Assembly: GCF_019049855.1 (NCBI RefSeq) | Contig: NZ_JAHLSY010000010.1 | Coordinates: forward strand, 1-64,000 | Source of the DNA: Hydrogenophilus thiooxidans | GTDB taxonomy: Bacteria > Pseudomonadota > Gammaproteobacteria > Burkholderiales > Rhodocyclaceae | DNA length: 64,000 nucleotides | Direction of reading: 5' to 3' | In this document: piece by piece, positions 38,502-47,809 of the stretch | How the letters are laid out: each line of letters starts with the position of its first letter | Numbering within the stretch: position 1 is the first letter of the stretch | The notes under the pieces: generated by a model | What the model was told of the DNA's origin: nothing | What the model saw: only the letters and a program-made list of their open reading frames with translations | Databases searched by the model: none | Position numbers and translations under genes: made by a program

Positions 38502-40112
38502 TTGACCGAACTGGCGACCCCCTCCGCCCCTTGGCTCGCGCTTGCTGGCGGGTTGGGCTTTTTCTTGCTGGGTCTCGAGCTCCTCACCGACGGCCTTCGC
38601 CTGGCCGCAGGTCCCAACCTCCAGCGCCTGCTCAGTCGTGCAACCGATACCCGGTGGCGTGGACTCGGTACCGGCATCCTCATCACCGCGCTCGTCCAAT
38701 CGTCGTCGCTCGTCACGTTTGCCACGATCGGCTTTGTCAATGCCGGGTTGCTCACCCTTCACCAATCCCTATGGGTCATCTTTGGCGCCAACATCGGCAC
38801 GACTGTCACCGGCTGGCTCGTCACCTTGGTTGGCTTCGAGTGGGCGCTCGAATCGTGGGCGTTGCCGCTTGTTGCAATCGGCGCGTTTTTCCACCTGACC
38901 GGCAAGAGCAGCCGCCGTGGCGCGCTGGGGTTGGCGTTGGCTGGCTTCGGTCTGCTGATCACCGCGATCGATCTTCTCAAGAGTGGTTTGGGCGGTGCTG
39001 CAGCGCACGTGACACTACCCATCGGTGACGGACCGCTTCTGCTCATGGCGCAAACCGGCGCTGGGTTTGTACTCACCCTTCTCCTCTTCTCCTCGAGTGC
39101 CGCCACGGCGCTCATCCTCACCGCAATCCACAGCGGCCTCATCGACCTCTCGAGCGCCGCCGCGATGGTGATCGGCGCGAACCTCGGCACCAGCGTCAAA
39201 GCCTTCCTGGCCGCAATCGGCGCAACGGCGAACGCCAAACGCGCCGCAGCCGCCCACATCCTCTTCAACACCCTTACCGCAGTAGTCGCATTCCTCATCC
39301 TCCCTGCCCTGGTTACCGTGACCACCGCGCTCACTGCGTGGAGCGGAGCCGAACGCGACCCTGCGATCGCGATCGCGCTATTCCACACCCTGTTCAACGT
39401 CCTGGGTGTCGTTCTGATCTGGCCACTCGCCAACCCGATGGCCGCTTGGCTGCAACGTCACTTCCGTACGCGCGAAGAAGACGAAGCGCAACCCCGCTAC
39501 CTCGACCACACGCTCGTCACCATCCCTGACCTGGCACTCTCTGCGCTCCAACACGAACTGGTGCGTCTGCGCGACATGGCCTCAGCGATCCTCGAACGGG
39601 CGATCGTCGGAACCGTACCCGACCCAACCGCGGTCCATGCGGTGCGAACCCTCACCCACGCAATCGCCCGCTTCATCGCCGCAATGAACCAAGGAACGCT
39701 CACACCGCAATTGATCGACACCAGCGAACGGCTCTTGCGTGTGGCTCGCTACTATGAAAGCGCGGCGCGGTTTGCCGAAGAGGGTGCGCACGCTTGGGGC
39801 GAATACGACGAACGCGACCCGTCCGTGATGGCCGCATGGGAACGCTTTCGCACCGCGGCGCTGGCGCTGCTGCCCACCGCCACCCATGCACCCCTCGAAG
39901 CGGCCGGGCCATCAGACGACGCCATGGAAGCCGCGTACCAAAACCTCAAAGCCGCGCTCCTGACCGCCGGCAGCCGTGCAGCGCTCTCCATCGCCGCAAT
40001 GGACGCGCAACTGCGCGCAACAAGCGCGATCCACCGTGGTCTGCAACAACTACGCAAAGGCATCACGCGCACACCCCCACCCCTCACACCGCAAAAAACG
40101 CCACATACCTGA
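38502..40112 (+). CDS. Na/Pi cotransporter family protein with PhoU-like C-terminus
   Basis: A 536-aa protein. The N-terminal ~320 residues are multi-pass membrane with two inverted repeats marked by ITALVQSSSLVTFATIGFVN (QSSS motif) and LFSSSAATALILTA, as in NptA/YjbB phosphate transporters. From about 345 the protein is soluble and helical, resembling PhoU (LALSALQHELVRLRDMASAI). The start codon is TTG at 38502 with a weak upstream site. It follows rraA by a 27-bp gap. Phosphate export or uptake direction is not predictable. Confidence 0.88.
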   Translation: MTELATPSAPWLALAGGLGFFLLGLELLTDGLRLAAGPNLQRLLSRATDTRWRGLGTGILITALVQSSSLVTFATIGFVNAGLLTLHQSLWVIFGANIGTTVTGWLVTLVGFEWALESWALPLVAIGAFFHLTGKSSRRGALGLALAGFGLLITAIDLLKSGLGGAAAHVTLPIGDGPLLLMAQTGAGFVLTLLLFSSSAATALILTAIHSGLIDLSSAAAMVIGANLGTSVKAFLAAIGATANAKRAAAAHILFNTLTAVVAFLILPALVTVTTALTAWSGAERDPAIAIALFHTLFNVLGVVLIWPLANPMAAWLQRHFRTREEDEAQPRYLDHTLVTIPDLALSALQHELVRLRDMASAILERAIVGTVPDPTAVHAVRTLTHAIARFIAAMNQGTLTPQLIDTSERLLRVARYYESAARFAEEGAHAWGEYDERDPSVMAAWERFRTAALALLPTATHAPLEAAGPSDDAMEAAYQNLKAALLTAGSRAALSIAAMDAQLRATSAIHRGLQQLRKGITRTPPPLTPQKTPHT

Positions 40113-40157
40113 CCCAACCGCACACGTTCTCGACTTCGCGCGTTTTTGTCTCTTATG

Positions 40158-40169
40158 TCTTATATAAGA
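40158..40169 (+). promoter_or_regulatory. Perfect palindrome upstream of aceA (operator candidate)
   Basis: TCTTATATAAGA is a perfect 12-bp palindrome ending 3 bp before the aceA -35 box, with a further TCTTAT half-site at 40151-40156. AT-rich dyads of this kind are typical GntR-family or similar operators. The regulator is not in this window. Confidence 0.5.
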
Positions 40170-40172
40170 TAC

Positions 40173-40201
40173 TTGACGCGGCGCAACAAGCACGGTATCA
40201 T
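40173..40201 (+). promoter_or_regulatory. aceA promoter
   Basis: TTGACG (40173-40178), 17-bp spacer, TATCAT (40196-40201). The leader is about 40 nt and ends with GAAAGGACG before the aceA ATG. Confidence 0.8.
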
Positions 40202-40247
40202 CAATCCCGTCGCCACTTGGCACATTCGTAACCGAAAGGACGCAATC

Positions 40248-41543
40248 ATGGACCGTCAACAGCAGATCGAAGCGATCAAAAAAGATTGGGCCGAAAACCC
40301 GCGCTGGAAAGGGATCACCCGCACCTACACCGCCGAAGACGTCGTGCGTCTGCGCGGTTCGGTGACACCGGAATACACCTTCGCGCGCATGGGCGCAGAA
40401 AAACTCTGGAAATTGCTCCACACTGAGCCCTACATCAACGCGCTCGGGGCGCTCACCGGCGGCCAAGCCATGCAACAGGTCAAAGCCGGGATCAAAGCGA
40501 TTTACCTCTCCGGCTGGCAAGTTGCCGCGGACAACAACGAATACCGCGCGATGTACCCCGACCAGTCGCTCTACCCGGTGAACTCGGTGCCGGTGGTCGT
40601 CGAACGCATCAACAACGCGTTCAAACGTGCCGACGAGATCCAATGGGCCAAAGGGCTCAACCCAGGTGACGAAGGGTGGATCGACTATTTTGCCCCGATC
40701 GTCGCCGACGCCGAAGCGGGTTTCGGAGGCGTACTCAACGCCTTCGAACTGATGAAGGCCATGATCCGTGCGGGCGCCGCTGGGGTGCACTTCGAAGACC
40801 AGCTCGCAAGCGTCAAGAAGTGCGGCCACATGGGCGGGAAAGTGCTCGTTCCCACCTCTGAAGCGGTGCAGAAACTGATCGCCGCGCGGCTGGCTGCGGA
40901 CGTCTGCGGCGTGCCCACGCTGGTGATCGCGCGTACCGACGCCGAAGCCGCTGATCTGCTCACCTCGGACCACGACGAATACGACAAACCGTTCCTCACC
41001 GGCGAGCGCACCGCCGAAGGGTTCTACCGCACCAAGAAGGGTCTCGAGCAAGCGGTGGCGCGCGCACTCGCCTACGCGCCGTACGCCGACCTCGTCTGGT
41101 GTGAAACCGGTACGCCCGACCTCGAATTCGCGAAAAAATTCGCCGAAGCGGTCCATGCCAAGTTCCCCGGCAAGATGCTCGCGTACAACTGCTCGCCGTC
41201 GTTCAACTGGAAGAAGAACCTCGACGACGCCACGATCGCCAAATTCCAACGCGAACTCGGCGCGATGGGGTACAAATTCCAGTTCATCACGCTTGCCGGT
41301 GTCCACAGCATGTGGTACAACATGTTCGACCTGGCGTACGATTACGTGCGTCGCGGCATGAGCGCCTACGTCGAGAAAGTGCAAGAGCCCGAATTCGCGG
41401 CCCGCGAACGCGGTTACACCTTCGTCGCCCACCAGGCCGAAGTGGGTACCGGTTACTTCGACGACGTCACCACGGTCATCCAAGGGGGTCAGTCGAGCGT
41501 CACCGCGCTCACCGGTTCCACCGAAGAAGAGCAGTTCCACTGA
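40248..41543 (+). CDS. aceA: Isocitrate lyase
   Basis: Cleaves isocitrate to glyoxylate and succinate in the glyoxylate shunt, allowing growth on acetate or other C2 units. It has 431 aa from [20 protein letters not shown]. The signature KKCGHMGGK with the catalytic Cys is at about 190-198, and the metal-binding segment is [13 protein letters not shown]. The length is that of bacterial class-I ICL. It stands alone with its own promoter and a strong terminator; malate synthase is not adjacent. Confidence 0.98.
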   Translation: MDRQQQIEAIKKDWAENPRWKGITRTYTAEDVVRLRGSVTPEYTFARMGAEKLWKLLHTEPYINALGALTGGQAMQQVKAGIKAIYLSGWQVAADNNEYRAMYPDQSLYPVNSVPVVVERINNAFKRADEIQWAKGLNPGDEGWIDYFAPIVADAEAGFGGVLNAFELMKAMIRAGAAGVHFEDQLASVKKCGHMGGKVLVPTSEAVQKLIAARLAADVCGVPTLVIARTDAEAADLLTSDHDEYDKPFLTGERTAEGFYRTKKGLEQAVARALAYAPYADLVWCETGTPDLEFAKKFAEAVHAKFPGKMLAYNCSPSFNWKKNLDDATIAKFQRELGAMGYKFQFITLAGVHSMWYNMFDLAYDYVRRGMSAYVEKVQEPEFAARERGYTFVAHQAEVGTGYFDDVTTVIQGGQSSVTALTGSTEEEQFH

Positions 41544-41612
41544 TCAGCCCGTGAGAGGCACGGCATGGCGCGATCCGTGCCTCGCCCATGCCAGAGGGAG
41601 ACAAAAACGGTT

Positions 41613-41638
41613 GGGTAGCCCCAGGGGCTACCCTTTTT
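41613..41638 (+). terminator. Rho-independent terminator of aceA
   Basis: GGGTAGCCCC and GGGGCTACCC form a 9-10 bp stem with a minimal loop, followed by TTTTT. It lies 70 bp after the aceA stop. Confidence 0.9.
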
Positions 41639-41733
41639 CGTGTCCGAGCGAAATGCACGCCGCAGATGGACAAATCGACACGAACTCAGTATCCTTCCAC
41701 CAAGTACGGCCACACCAAGGAGACCTTACCCCA

Positions 41734-42099
41734 ATGATCACCCTCGAAACCCACGACGATCGCGTCGAAGCCACCGTCTTTGGCGAATTTACCCTTGCCG
41801 ACTTTCGCGCATTCGAAGAGCAGATCGAATACGCGAACCGCTTCCACGGCCCGGTGCGGCTCCTTCTCGACTTACGCCAGATGATCTCTTACACCATCGA
41901 CGTGGCGTGGGAAGAGCTCAAATTCACCCGCGCACACCCCGACGCGTTCGACCGCATCGCGATTCTCACCGACGACGATTGGCTCACGTGGATCGCCTGG
42001 ATCGAGCGCTTTTTCGTCCATGCCGAAATCCGCACCTTCACCGACGAAGACGCTGCACGCGCCTGGCTCGACGAACCCGTGACGAACCCAGCGGATTGA
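41734..42099 (+). CDS. SpoIIAA-like (STAS/DUF3478) protein
   Basis: A 121-aa protein with the pattern of the SpoIIAA-like family: LADFRAFEEQIEYANRFHGP, VRLLLDLRQMISYTIDVAWE and IAILTDDDWLTWIAWIERFF, then FTDEDAARAWL. These are lipid-binding or regulatory alpha/beta folds; no function is established. AAGGAGA lies 10 nt before the ATG. It lies 96 bp after the aceA terminator and 11 bp before a sulfurtransferase gene, probably as a two-gene operon. Confidence 0.75.
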   Translation: MITLETHDDRVEATVFGEFTLADFRAFEEQIEYANRFHGPVRLLLDLRQMISYTIDVAWEELKFTRAHPDAFDRIAILTDDDWLTWIAWIERFFVHAEIRTFTDEDAARAWLDEPVTNPAD

Positions 42100-42110
42100 C
42101 CGAAACGCAC

Positions 42111-42980
42111 ATGGCCGTGATGAGCCTTTTTCCCGCTACCGTGATCGATAATGCCACGGCGTACCGCTGGCTCAACGAAGGAAACGCGGTCGCGATCGAT
42201 TGCCGTTTCGACCTTGCCAACCCCGAACTCGGCGAAGCCGCGTACCGCACCGCCCATCTTCCGAGGGCACGCTACTGGCATCTGGAACGGGACCTCTCTG
42301 CCCCACCGTCGGGGCGTAACGGCCGCCATCCGCTGCCGTCGCCCGAATCGTTCGTCGCGCTACTGGCTGCAAGCGGCATCACGCGTCAAACTCCCGTGAT
42401 CGTCTACGACGCAGCAGACGGCTTGATGGCCAGCCGCGCATGGTGGATGTTGCGCGCATGCGGCATTTCGGCCGCCGTCCTCGATGGCGGCTGGCGCGCT
42501 TGGTGTGAAGCAGGGTTACCCAGCACTGCGGAACCCGCAACCCCCGTTCCCACCGCCCCGATCACACTCGATGATTGGCATCTGCCGGTTGCCACCGCCC
42601 AGACGGTACGGGCCGCACTGGACGACCCCGGGGTCCTACTCATCGACGCCCGAGCCCCCGAACGCTATCGCGGTGAACACGAACCGATCGATCCCGTCGC
42701 GGGCCACATCCCAGGCGCCGTCAACCGTTTCTACCGGGAAAACCTTGACCCAGAAACCGAGCGCTTCTTGCCACCGGAACGGCTGCGCGCCGCCTTTGCT
42801 GCGTTGCTGGGCGCGATCCCGCCACAACAGACCATCCATTACTGCGGCTCAGGCGTCACCGCATGCCACAACCTGCTGGCAATGGCGCATGCCGGGATGC
42901 CATTCGGCCAGTTGTACGCCGGTTCGTGGAGCGAATGGTGCGCCGACCCCTCGCGCCCCGTCGCCCGCACCCCATCCTGA
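42111..42980 (+). CDS. Two-domain rhodanese-like sulfurtransferase (3-mercaptopyruvate/thiosulfate type)
   Basis: A 289-aa protein with two rhodanese domains. Domain 1 (about 10-135) contains AVAIDCRFDLANPELGE and VIVYDAADGLMASRAWWMLR. Domain 2 (about 160-285) carries LLIDARAPERYRGEHEPIDP and the catalytic Cys loop HYCGSGVTACHNLLAM. The six-residue loop CGSGVT fits 3-mercaptopyruvate sulfurtransferases (SseA-like) as well as rhodaneses; substrate is uncertain. A second ATG lies 9 nt downstream. It converges on murI with a 4-bp gap. Confidence 0.88.
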   Translation: MAVMSLFPATVIDNATAYRWLNEGNAVAIDCRFDLANPELGEAAYRTAHLPRARYWHLERDLSAPPSGRNGRHPLPSPESFVALLAASGITRQTPVIVYDAADGLMASRAWWMLRACGISAAVLDGGWRAWCEAGLPSTAEPATPVPTAPITLDDWHLPVATAQTVRAALDDPGVLLIDARAPERYRGEHEPIDPVAGHIPGAVNRFYRENLDPETERFLPPERLRAAFAALLGAIPPQQTIHYCGSGVTACHNLLAMAHAGMPFGQLYAGSWSEWCADPSRPVARTPS

Positions 42981-42984
42981 TCCC

Positions 42985-43818
42985 TCACCCTTCCAACACC
43001 ACCCGCTCTACCTCGGGCAGCGACCGCGCCAAGAAGCGCTCGGCCAGGGTGTGAAACCGCGGGGGTTTGTCCGAAACGTAGAAGTGATGCTGGGGCGCAG
43101 CCGCTTCACGGCGCAGGAGCGCCTGTTCCGCCAGCACCTGCGCGGCGGCTTCGGCAACGGCAACCGCCGAATCGACCAACGCCACCTCCGGCCCCGCGAC
43201 GCGGCGCAACAGCGGTTTGAGCAACGGATAGTGCGTGCACCCCAAAACCAGGGTATCCACCGCCTCCGAGGTGAGCGGCGCCAAATATTCCCGTGCCACC
43301 TGTTCGGTCACCGGATGATCGACCCACCCCTCCTCGACCAACGGAACGAAGAGCGGGCACGCCCACGCATGCACCCGCACGTCGGGTGCGTACGCATGGA
43401 TCCGTCGCGCGTACGCGCCGCTATCCACAGTCGCCATCGTGCCGATCACCGCAACAGCCCGGCGCCGCGTCATCTCCGCAGCCGCCCGTGCCCCGGCGTC
43501 GATCACGTCGAGCACCGGCACGCCGGCCGCCAAACCCGCTACTGTGTCCGCAGCGACCGCGGCCATCGAATTGCACGCGATGATGAGGAGCTTCACCTCT
43601 TGCTGCAACAAAAAGCGGGTGATTTCCGCAGCATACCGCCGGATGGTCTGCGCCGACTTCACCCCATAGGGCACGCGCGCGGTGTCACCGAAATAGACGA
43701 TCGCTTCATTAGGCAGCCGCTCCATCACCGCCCGCGCCACCGTTAGCCCCCCAACCCCCGAATCGAAGATACCGATCGGTGCATTGCTCACCGGTTGCCT
43801 GCCCATCGTCTGCGCCAT
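42985..43818 (-). CDS. murI: Glutamate racemase
   Basis: Makes D-glutamate for peptidoglycan. It has 277 aa. Motifs are IGIFDSGVGGLTVARAVMER, VYFGDTARVPYG, the first catalytic Cys in IIACNSMAAVAAD (about 80-92) and the second in LGCTHYPLLKPLL (about 190-202). The first Cys loop reads CNSMAA rather than the more usual CNTASA, but both catalytic cysteines are present. It is on the same strand as queG, 12 bp downstream. Confidence 0.95.
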   Translation of the reverse strand: MAQTMGRQPVSNAPIGIFDSGVGGLTVARAVMERLPNEAIVYFGDTARVPYGVKSAQTIRRYAAEITRFLLQQEVKLLIIACNSMAAVAADTVAGLAAGVPVLDVIDAGARAAAEMTRRRAVAVIGTMATVDSGAYARRIHAYAPDVRVHAWACPLFVPLVEEGWVDHPVTEQVAREYLAPLTSEAVDTLVLGCTHYPLLKPLLRRVAGPEVALVDSAVAVAEAAAQVLAEQALLRREAAAPQHHFYVSDKPPRFHTLAERFLARSLPEVERVVLEG

Positions 43819-43830
43819 CGCCCCGCGTCA

Positions 43831-44922
43831 CTAAGCAAATGGAACGGATTGTACCGTACCACCCTGGCCGCGATGGCGCGCCAGCGCCCACTGGACGTGT
43901 TCGCGCACCAGCGGCGACGGGTCGTCGGCGCGCTGCCTGAGCGCCGCCACCACATCTGGGGTCGTCGGGGCGTTACCCAACGCCACGGCCAAATTGCGCA
44001 ACCAACGCGGATAGCCGATGCGCCGAATCGGAGAACCCGCGAAACGATCCAGGAATTCGTGTTCGCGCCAAGCAAACAGTTCGACCAACCGCGGCGCATC
44101 GAGCCCATGCCGCGGCTGAAAGTCGGAGCATTGTGACGGCGTCGCGAAACGATTCCACGGACAGACCAATTGGCAATCGTCGCAGCCATAGATTCGGTTG
44201 CCAACGAGCGGCCGCAGTGACTCCGGAATCGATCCAGGATGTTCGATCGTCAGGTACGAAATGCAGCGCCGCGCATCCACCGTGTAGGGCGCGACGATCG
44301 CCTGCGTTGGACACGCGGTGAGACAACGCACGCATCGCCCACAATGCGCACGTTGCGGCGCGTCGACCGGCAACGGCAGGTTGGTGACCAGTTCGCCCAG
44401 AAAAAAGTAGGACCCTTCGCGTGTCAGCAACAGCGTATGCTTTCCGCGCCACCCCAAACCCGCGCGCGCGGCGAGCGCCACCTCCCATATCGGCGCCGAA
44501 TCGACGAAGACCCGCCCTTGGTGTTCTGGCGCCAACGTTTTCAGGACGTTTTCCAGTTTCGCCAAGCGGGCGCGCACCACCTTGTGGTAATCTCGGCCCA
44601 GCGCATACCGCGAAATATAAGCGCGCGACGGGTCGGCGAGCACCGCTTCGGCCGGCGCCGCCTGCTCGGGCCAGTAGGGAAAACGCAACGAGACGACGCG
44701 CTGCGCGCCTGGAACGAACGCGGCGGGGCGCGCGCGCAGCGTCCCCCACTTTGCCATATAATCCATCTCGCCGTGGTACCCTTCGCGCAACCACGCAAGG
44801 AGTTTCGGCTCTTCCGCGGAGAGGTCGACGTCGCTCACCGCCATCGCGGCAAACCCGAGCGACTCCGCCGCGCGCCACAACGCTGCTTTGATCTGTGCCC
44901 AATCGCGAACCGTTCCTGCCAT
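43831..44922 (-). CDS. queG: Epoxyqueuosine reductase QueG
   Basis: Cobalamin- and Fe-S-dependent enzyme performing the last step of queuosine synthesis in tRNA. It has 363 aa from MAGTVRDWAQ; a GTG at 44928 is an alternative start. Segments KLLAWLREGYHGEMDYMAKW and AGLGWRGKHTLLLTREGSYF precede two [4Fe-4S] motifs: CGRCVRCLTACPTQA (about 192-206) and CDDCQLVCPWNRF (about 247-259). QueA and Tgt of the same pathway are encoded at 60-62.5 kb. It is divergent from tsaE, with 17 bp between starts. Confidence 0.96.
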   Translation of the reverse strand: MAGTVRDWAQIKAALWRAAESLGFAAMAVSDVDLSAEEPKLLAWLREGYHGEMDYMAKWGTLRARPAAFVPGAQRVVSLRFPYWPEQAAPAEAVLADPSRAYISRYALGRDYHKVVRARLAKLENVLKTLAPEHQGRVFVDSAPIWEVALAARAGLGWRGKHTLLLTREGSYFFLGELVTNLPLPVDAPQRAHCGRCVRCLTACPTQAIVAPYTVDARRCISYLTIEHPGSIPESLRPLVGNRIYGCDDCQLVCPWNRFATPSQCSDFQPRHGLDAPRLVELFAWREHEFLDRFAGSPIRRIGYPRWLRNLAVALGNAPTTPDVVAALRQRADDPSPLVREHVQWALARHRGQGGTVQSVPFA

Positions 44923-44939
44923 CGACACCCATCGCCCCC

Positions 44940-45419
44940 ATGAATACCGACGCCTCTTTTACCACAACCGCGCACCTCGAAAACGAAGCCGAAACCGGCG
45001 CGTTCGCGCGACGCGTTGCCCCCTGCTTCGTCGCGACCCGCGGCATCGTCACGCTGACCGGGCCGCTGGGTGCCGGCAAGACCACCTTCGTACGGGCACT
45101 CCTCAACGCGCTCGGCCATCACGGACCGGTCAAAAGTCCCACCTATACCTTGGTCGAACCCTACCCAGATCTCGCTGTTCCAGTTTATCATTTCGACTGC
45201 TACCGGTTCGCCGACCCCGAAGAGTTCCGCTGGGGCGGCTTCGACGAATACTTTCAACCGGAAAACCTCTGCTTGGTGGAATGGCCCGAAAAAGCGCACC
45301 CCTACCTACCGAGCCCCGACTGGCAGGTTCGGATCGCGATCGAAGCGACGGGCAGTCGGCTGCTGACCCTGGGCGCCTGCTCGACTGCGGCGAAGCGGCA
45401 GTGGCCAGCGCTCGGCTAG
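44940..45419 (+). CDS. tsaE: tRNA threonylcarbamoyladenosine biosynthesis ATPase TsaE
   Basis: P-loop ATPase that supports TsaD/TsaB in making t6A37. It has 159 aa from MNTDASFTTTAHLENEAETG. Walker A LTGPLGAGKTTFVRALL is at about 38-54, SPTYTLVEPY near 67 and VYHFDCYRF near 81. The 3' end overlaps the start of amiC, an arrangement also seen in other proteobacteria (tsaE-amiB/C). Confidence 0.96.
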   Translation: MNTDASFTTTAHLENEAETGAFARRVAPCFVATRGIVTLTGPLGAGKTTFVRALLNALGHHGPVKSPTYTLVEPYPDLAVPVYHFDCYRFADPEEFRWGGFDEYFQPENLCLVEWPEKAHPYLPSPDWQVRIAIEATGSRLLTLGACSTAAKRQWPALG

Positions 45420-46774
45420 CCACCCCCGCAGCCGCGTTGTCCCGCGTCCAAGCGGCACGCCGCGCCTTTCTCTCCCGCGCCACGCTCCTTGCGGCATTCA
45501 CTTGGCTGCCGACACGCCTCATCGCCGCGTCGCCACCGCGCATCGTCGCCGTTCGCGCTTGGCCCGCAGAGGAATACACACGCGTCACGCTCGAAGCCAG
45601 CGCCGCACTCGAACACGAAGCATTCTTACTAGAAAATCCACTGCGCCTTGTGATCGACCTCAAAGGGGTGGTCGTCCAAACGATTTTGCGTGCCCTTGCA
45701 GAACATATCGCACCCGACGACCCCTATATCGCCGCGGTCCGCGTCGGGCAGTTCACCCCAGAGACCACCCGCATCGTCTTCGACCTGAAGCAAGCAGTCG
45801 TCCCGCAGATCTTCCTTCTCGACCCCATCGATCCCTATCAATACCGCCTGGTGATCGACCTCTATCCCGAAAAACCGCAAGACCCCGTCGCGCGGCTCTT
45901 GGCCGAACTCGACAAACGGCAGCGGACGGAAAGTGACACGCCGGTCCTCAGCGAAACGCCCCCGCGGCGACCCGCCGAAACCCAAGCGAACCGGGCAACC
46001 AACCCGCGTAAGCCACAACCGAAACCACCGGAACAGGACGCCCCATACGTGATCGTCCTCGACCCCGGGCACGGTGGCGAAGACCCCGGCGCGATCGGTC
46101 GTCACGGTACCCGGGAAAAGGACGTGGTGTTGGCGGTGGCGCGGCGCGCCAAGAAGCGGTTCGACGACGACCCGAAAACGCGCGCGGTGCTGACGCGCAG
46201 CGATGACTACTTCATCGCGTTGGGGGAAAGGGTGAACCGCGCCCGGCGCGCCCAAGCCGACCTCTTCGTCTCGATCCACGCCGACGCCTTCGTGCGCCCC
46301 GACGTCGCCGGGAGCTCGGTCTATGCCCTCAGCGACCGCGGTGCCTCGAGCACCGCAGCGAAGTGGCTCGCGCAAAAAGAGAACCAATCCGACCTCATCG
46401 GCGGCGTCCAATTGGCAGCGCGCAGCGACCATGTCGCCGCTACGCTCCTCGACCTCTCGATCACCGCAACCCGCACCGACTCGTTGCGCCTCGCGCAAGC
46501 GGTGCTCGCCGAGCTCGCGCGCGTAAGCCCCCCCCACCGCCCCGAGGTCGAAACCGCGAATTTCGCAGTCCTGCGTAACCCCGACGTCCCGTCGGTACTC
46601 GTCGAGCTGGCGTTCATCTCCAATCCCACCGAAGAACGGCGACTAAAGAGTGCAGACTACCAAGAACAGCTCGCCGAAGCGATCTACCGCGGCGTGAAGC
46701 GCTACCTCGAACGCCACGCGCCGCGTCCTCGTGCGTTGATGCTCGCCGCCAAGAGCCGCGACCCCGCAAGTTGA
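45401..46774 (+). CDS. amiC: N-acetylmuramoyl-L-alanine amidase (AmiC type)
   Basis: Zinc amidase that splits septal peptidoglycan. It has 457 aa from a GTG overlapping tsaE by 19 nt; a TTG at 45437 is the other candidate. The N-terminus carries a Tat-like signal (RRAFL at about 20-24, hydrophobic stretch to ~43). An AMIN domain (about 46-150) and a Pro-rich linker lead to an Amidase_3 domain (about 215-445) with IVLDPGHGGEDPGAIG, SIHADAF and the catalytic Glu in VLVELAFISNPTEE. Tat export matches E. coli AmiA/AmiC. Confidence 0.93.
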   Translation: MASARLATPAAALSRVQAARRAFLSRATLLAAFTWLPTRLIAASPPRIVAVRAWPAEEYTRVTLEASAALEHEAFLLENPLRLVIDLKGVVVQTILRALAEHIAPDDPYIAAVRVGQFTPETTRIVFDLKQAVVPQIFLLDPIDPYQYRLVIDLYPEKPQDPVARLLAELDKRQRTESDTPVLSETPPRRPAETQANRATNPRKPQPKPPEQDAPYVIVLDPGHGGEDPGAIGRHGTREKDVVLAVARRAKKRFDDDPKTRAVLTRSDDYFIALGERVNRARRAQADLFVSIHADAFVRPDVAGSSVYALSDRGASSTAAKWLAQKENQSDLIGGVQLAARSDHVAATLLDLSITATRTDSLRLAQAVLAELARVSPPHRPEVETANFAVLRNPDVPSVLVELAFISNPTEERRLKSADYQEQLAEAIYRGVKRYLERHAPRPRALMLAAKSRDPAS

Positions 46775-46827
46775 TCCGCGGAATACCGGTATAATTGGGC
46801 GTTTTCCGAAAGCAGACTCAGAGGACG

Positions 46828-47799
46828 ATGCGCATCCTGCGGGGCCATGCGCCCAGCCTTGCACCGACCGCGCTCACCGTCGGCAATTTCGATGGCGTCC
46901 ATCGCGGACACCAGGCGTTGTTGCGCCTGGTCTGCGACCGTGCGGTAGCACGACAACTCACCCCTGCGGTGCTCACCTTCGAACCCCACCCGCGCGAGCG
47001 GTTGGCACCGACCAGTGCCCCCCCGCGTCTCACCCCGCTGCGTGACAAAGCAGCACTGCTTGCGCGGGAAGGGATCGCGCAACTGCACATCCTCCCCTTT
47101 ACCCGCCGTATCGCACAGTGGTCGCCTGAGGCGTTCATCGCGTTCTTGGTCGAACGTCTCATGGTTCGCCATTTGATCGTCGGCGACGATTTTCGCTTCG
47201 GCGCCCATCGCGCCGGCACGTTGGAAACCTTGCTCGACGCTGGCGATCGCTTCGGCTTTACCGTCGAAGCGATGTCGACCCTTACGTTAGGCCCCGAACG
47301 CATCAGCTCGAGCGCCGTGCGCACCGCGCTCGATGCGGGCAACGTCGAACACGCCGCGGTGCTGCTTGGGCGTTGGTACGCGGTCACCGGACGCGTCCAC
47401 CCAGGCGCACAACTCGGCCGCCAAATCGGCGTTCCGACGATGAACCTACTGATCGCACCACGGCAAGCGCTTCCTTCGGGCGTTTTCGTCGGCTGGGTCA
47501 CCGGTCTGGGCAATCGGCCAGAACCGGCGGTGATCAACGTCGGCGTACGCCCTACCGTCACGCAGCGCCACCCAGCCGATCGCGCATCCTGCCCTCTGCT
47601 CTCCCCCACACTGGAGGCGCACCTCCTCGATTGGCACGGTGACGCATACGGCAAGCGGATCACCGTCCATTTCGCCGCCAAACTGCGGAACGAACAGCGC
47701 TTCCCGTCGCTTGCTGCGCTCACGACACAAATCCACGACGACATCGCCGCGGCGCGACGCTGGCACGCAACGCACCCCACGCAATACCCATTGGATTAG
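46828..47799 (+). CDS. ribF: Bifunctional riboflavin kinase/FAD synthetase
   Basis: Makes FMN and FAD from riboflavin. It has 323 aa. The N-terminal adenylyltransferase domain begins near [18 protein letters not shown] (about 22-39), with [10 protein letters not shown] and [11 protein letters not shown]. The C-terminal kinase domain has [11 protein letters not shown] near 200. CAGAGGACG precedes the ATG. ileS follows after 10 bp, the conserved ribF-ileS-lspA order. No FMN riboswitch was recognised upstream. Confidence 0.97.
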   Translation: MRILRGHAPSLAPTALTVGNFDGVHRGHQALLRLVCDRAVARQLTPAVLTFEPHPRERLAPTSAPPRLTPLRDKAALLAREGIAQLHILPFTRRIAQWSPEAFIAFLVERLMVRHLIVGDDFRFGAHRAGTLETLLDAGDRFGFTVEAMSTLTLGPERISSSAVRTALDAGNVEHAAVLLGRWYAVTGRVHPGAQLGRQIGVPTMNLLIAPRQALPSGVFVGWVTGLGNRPEPAVINVGVRPTVTQRHPADRASCPLLSPTLEAHLLDWHGDAYGKRITVHFAAKLRNEQRFPSLAALTTQIHDDIAAARRWHATHPTQYPLD

Positions 47800-47809
47800 G
47801 AGTCGATCG

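Noticed and set aside
46790-46795. TATAAT upstream of ribF
   Set aside because: No acceptable -35 at 16-18 bp (TTGATC is only 13 bp away), so not reported as a promoter.
46775-46827. FMN riboswitch before ribF
   Set aside because: Only about 50 nt separate amiC and ribF; too short and without the conserved RFN elements.
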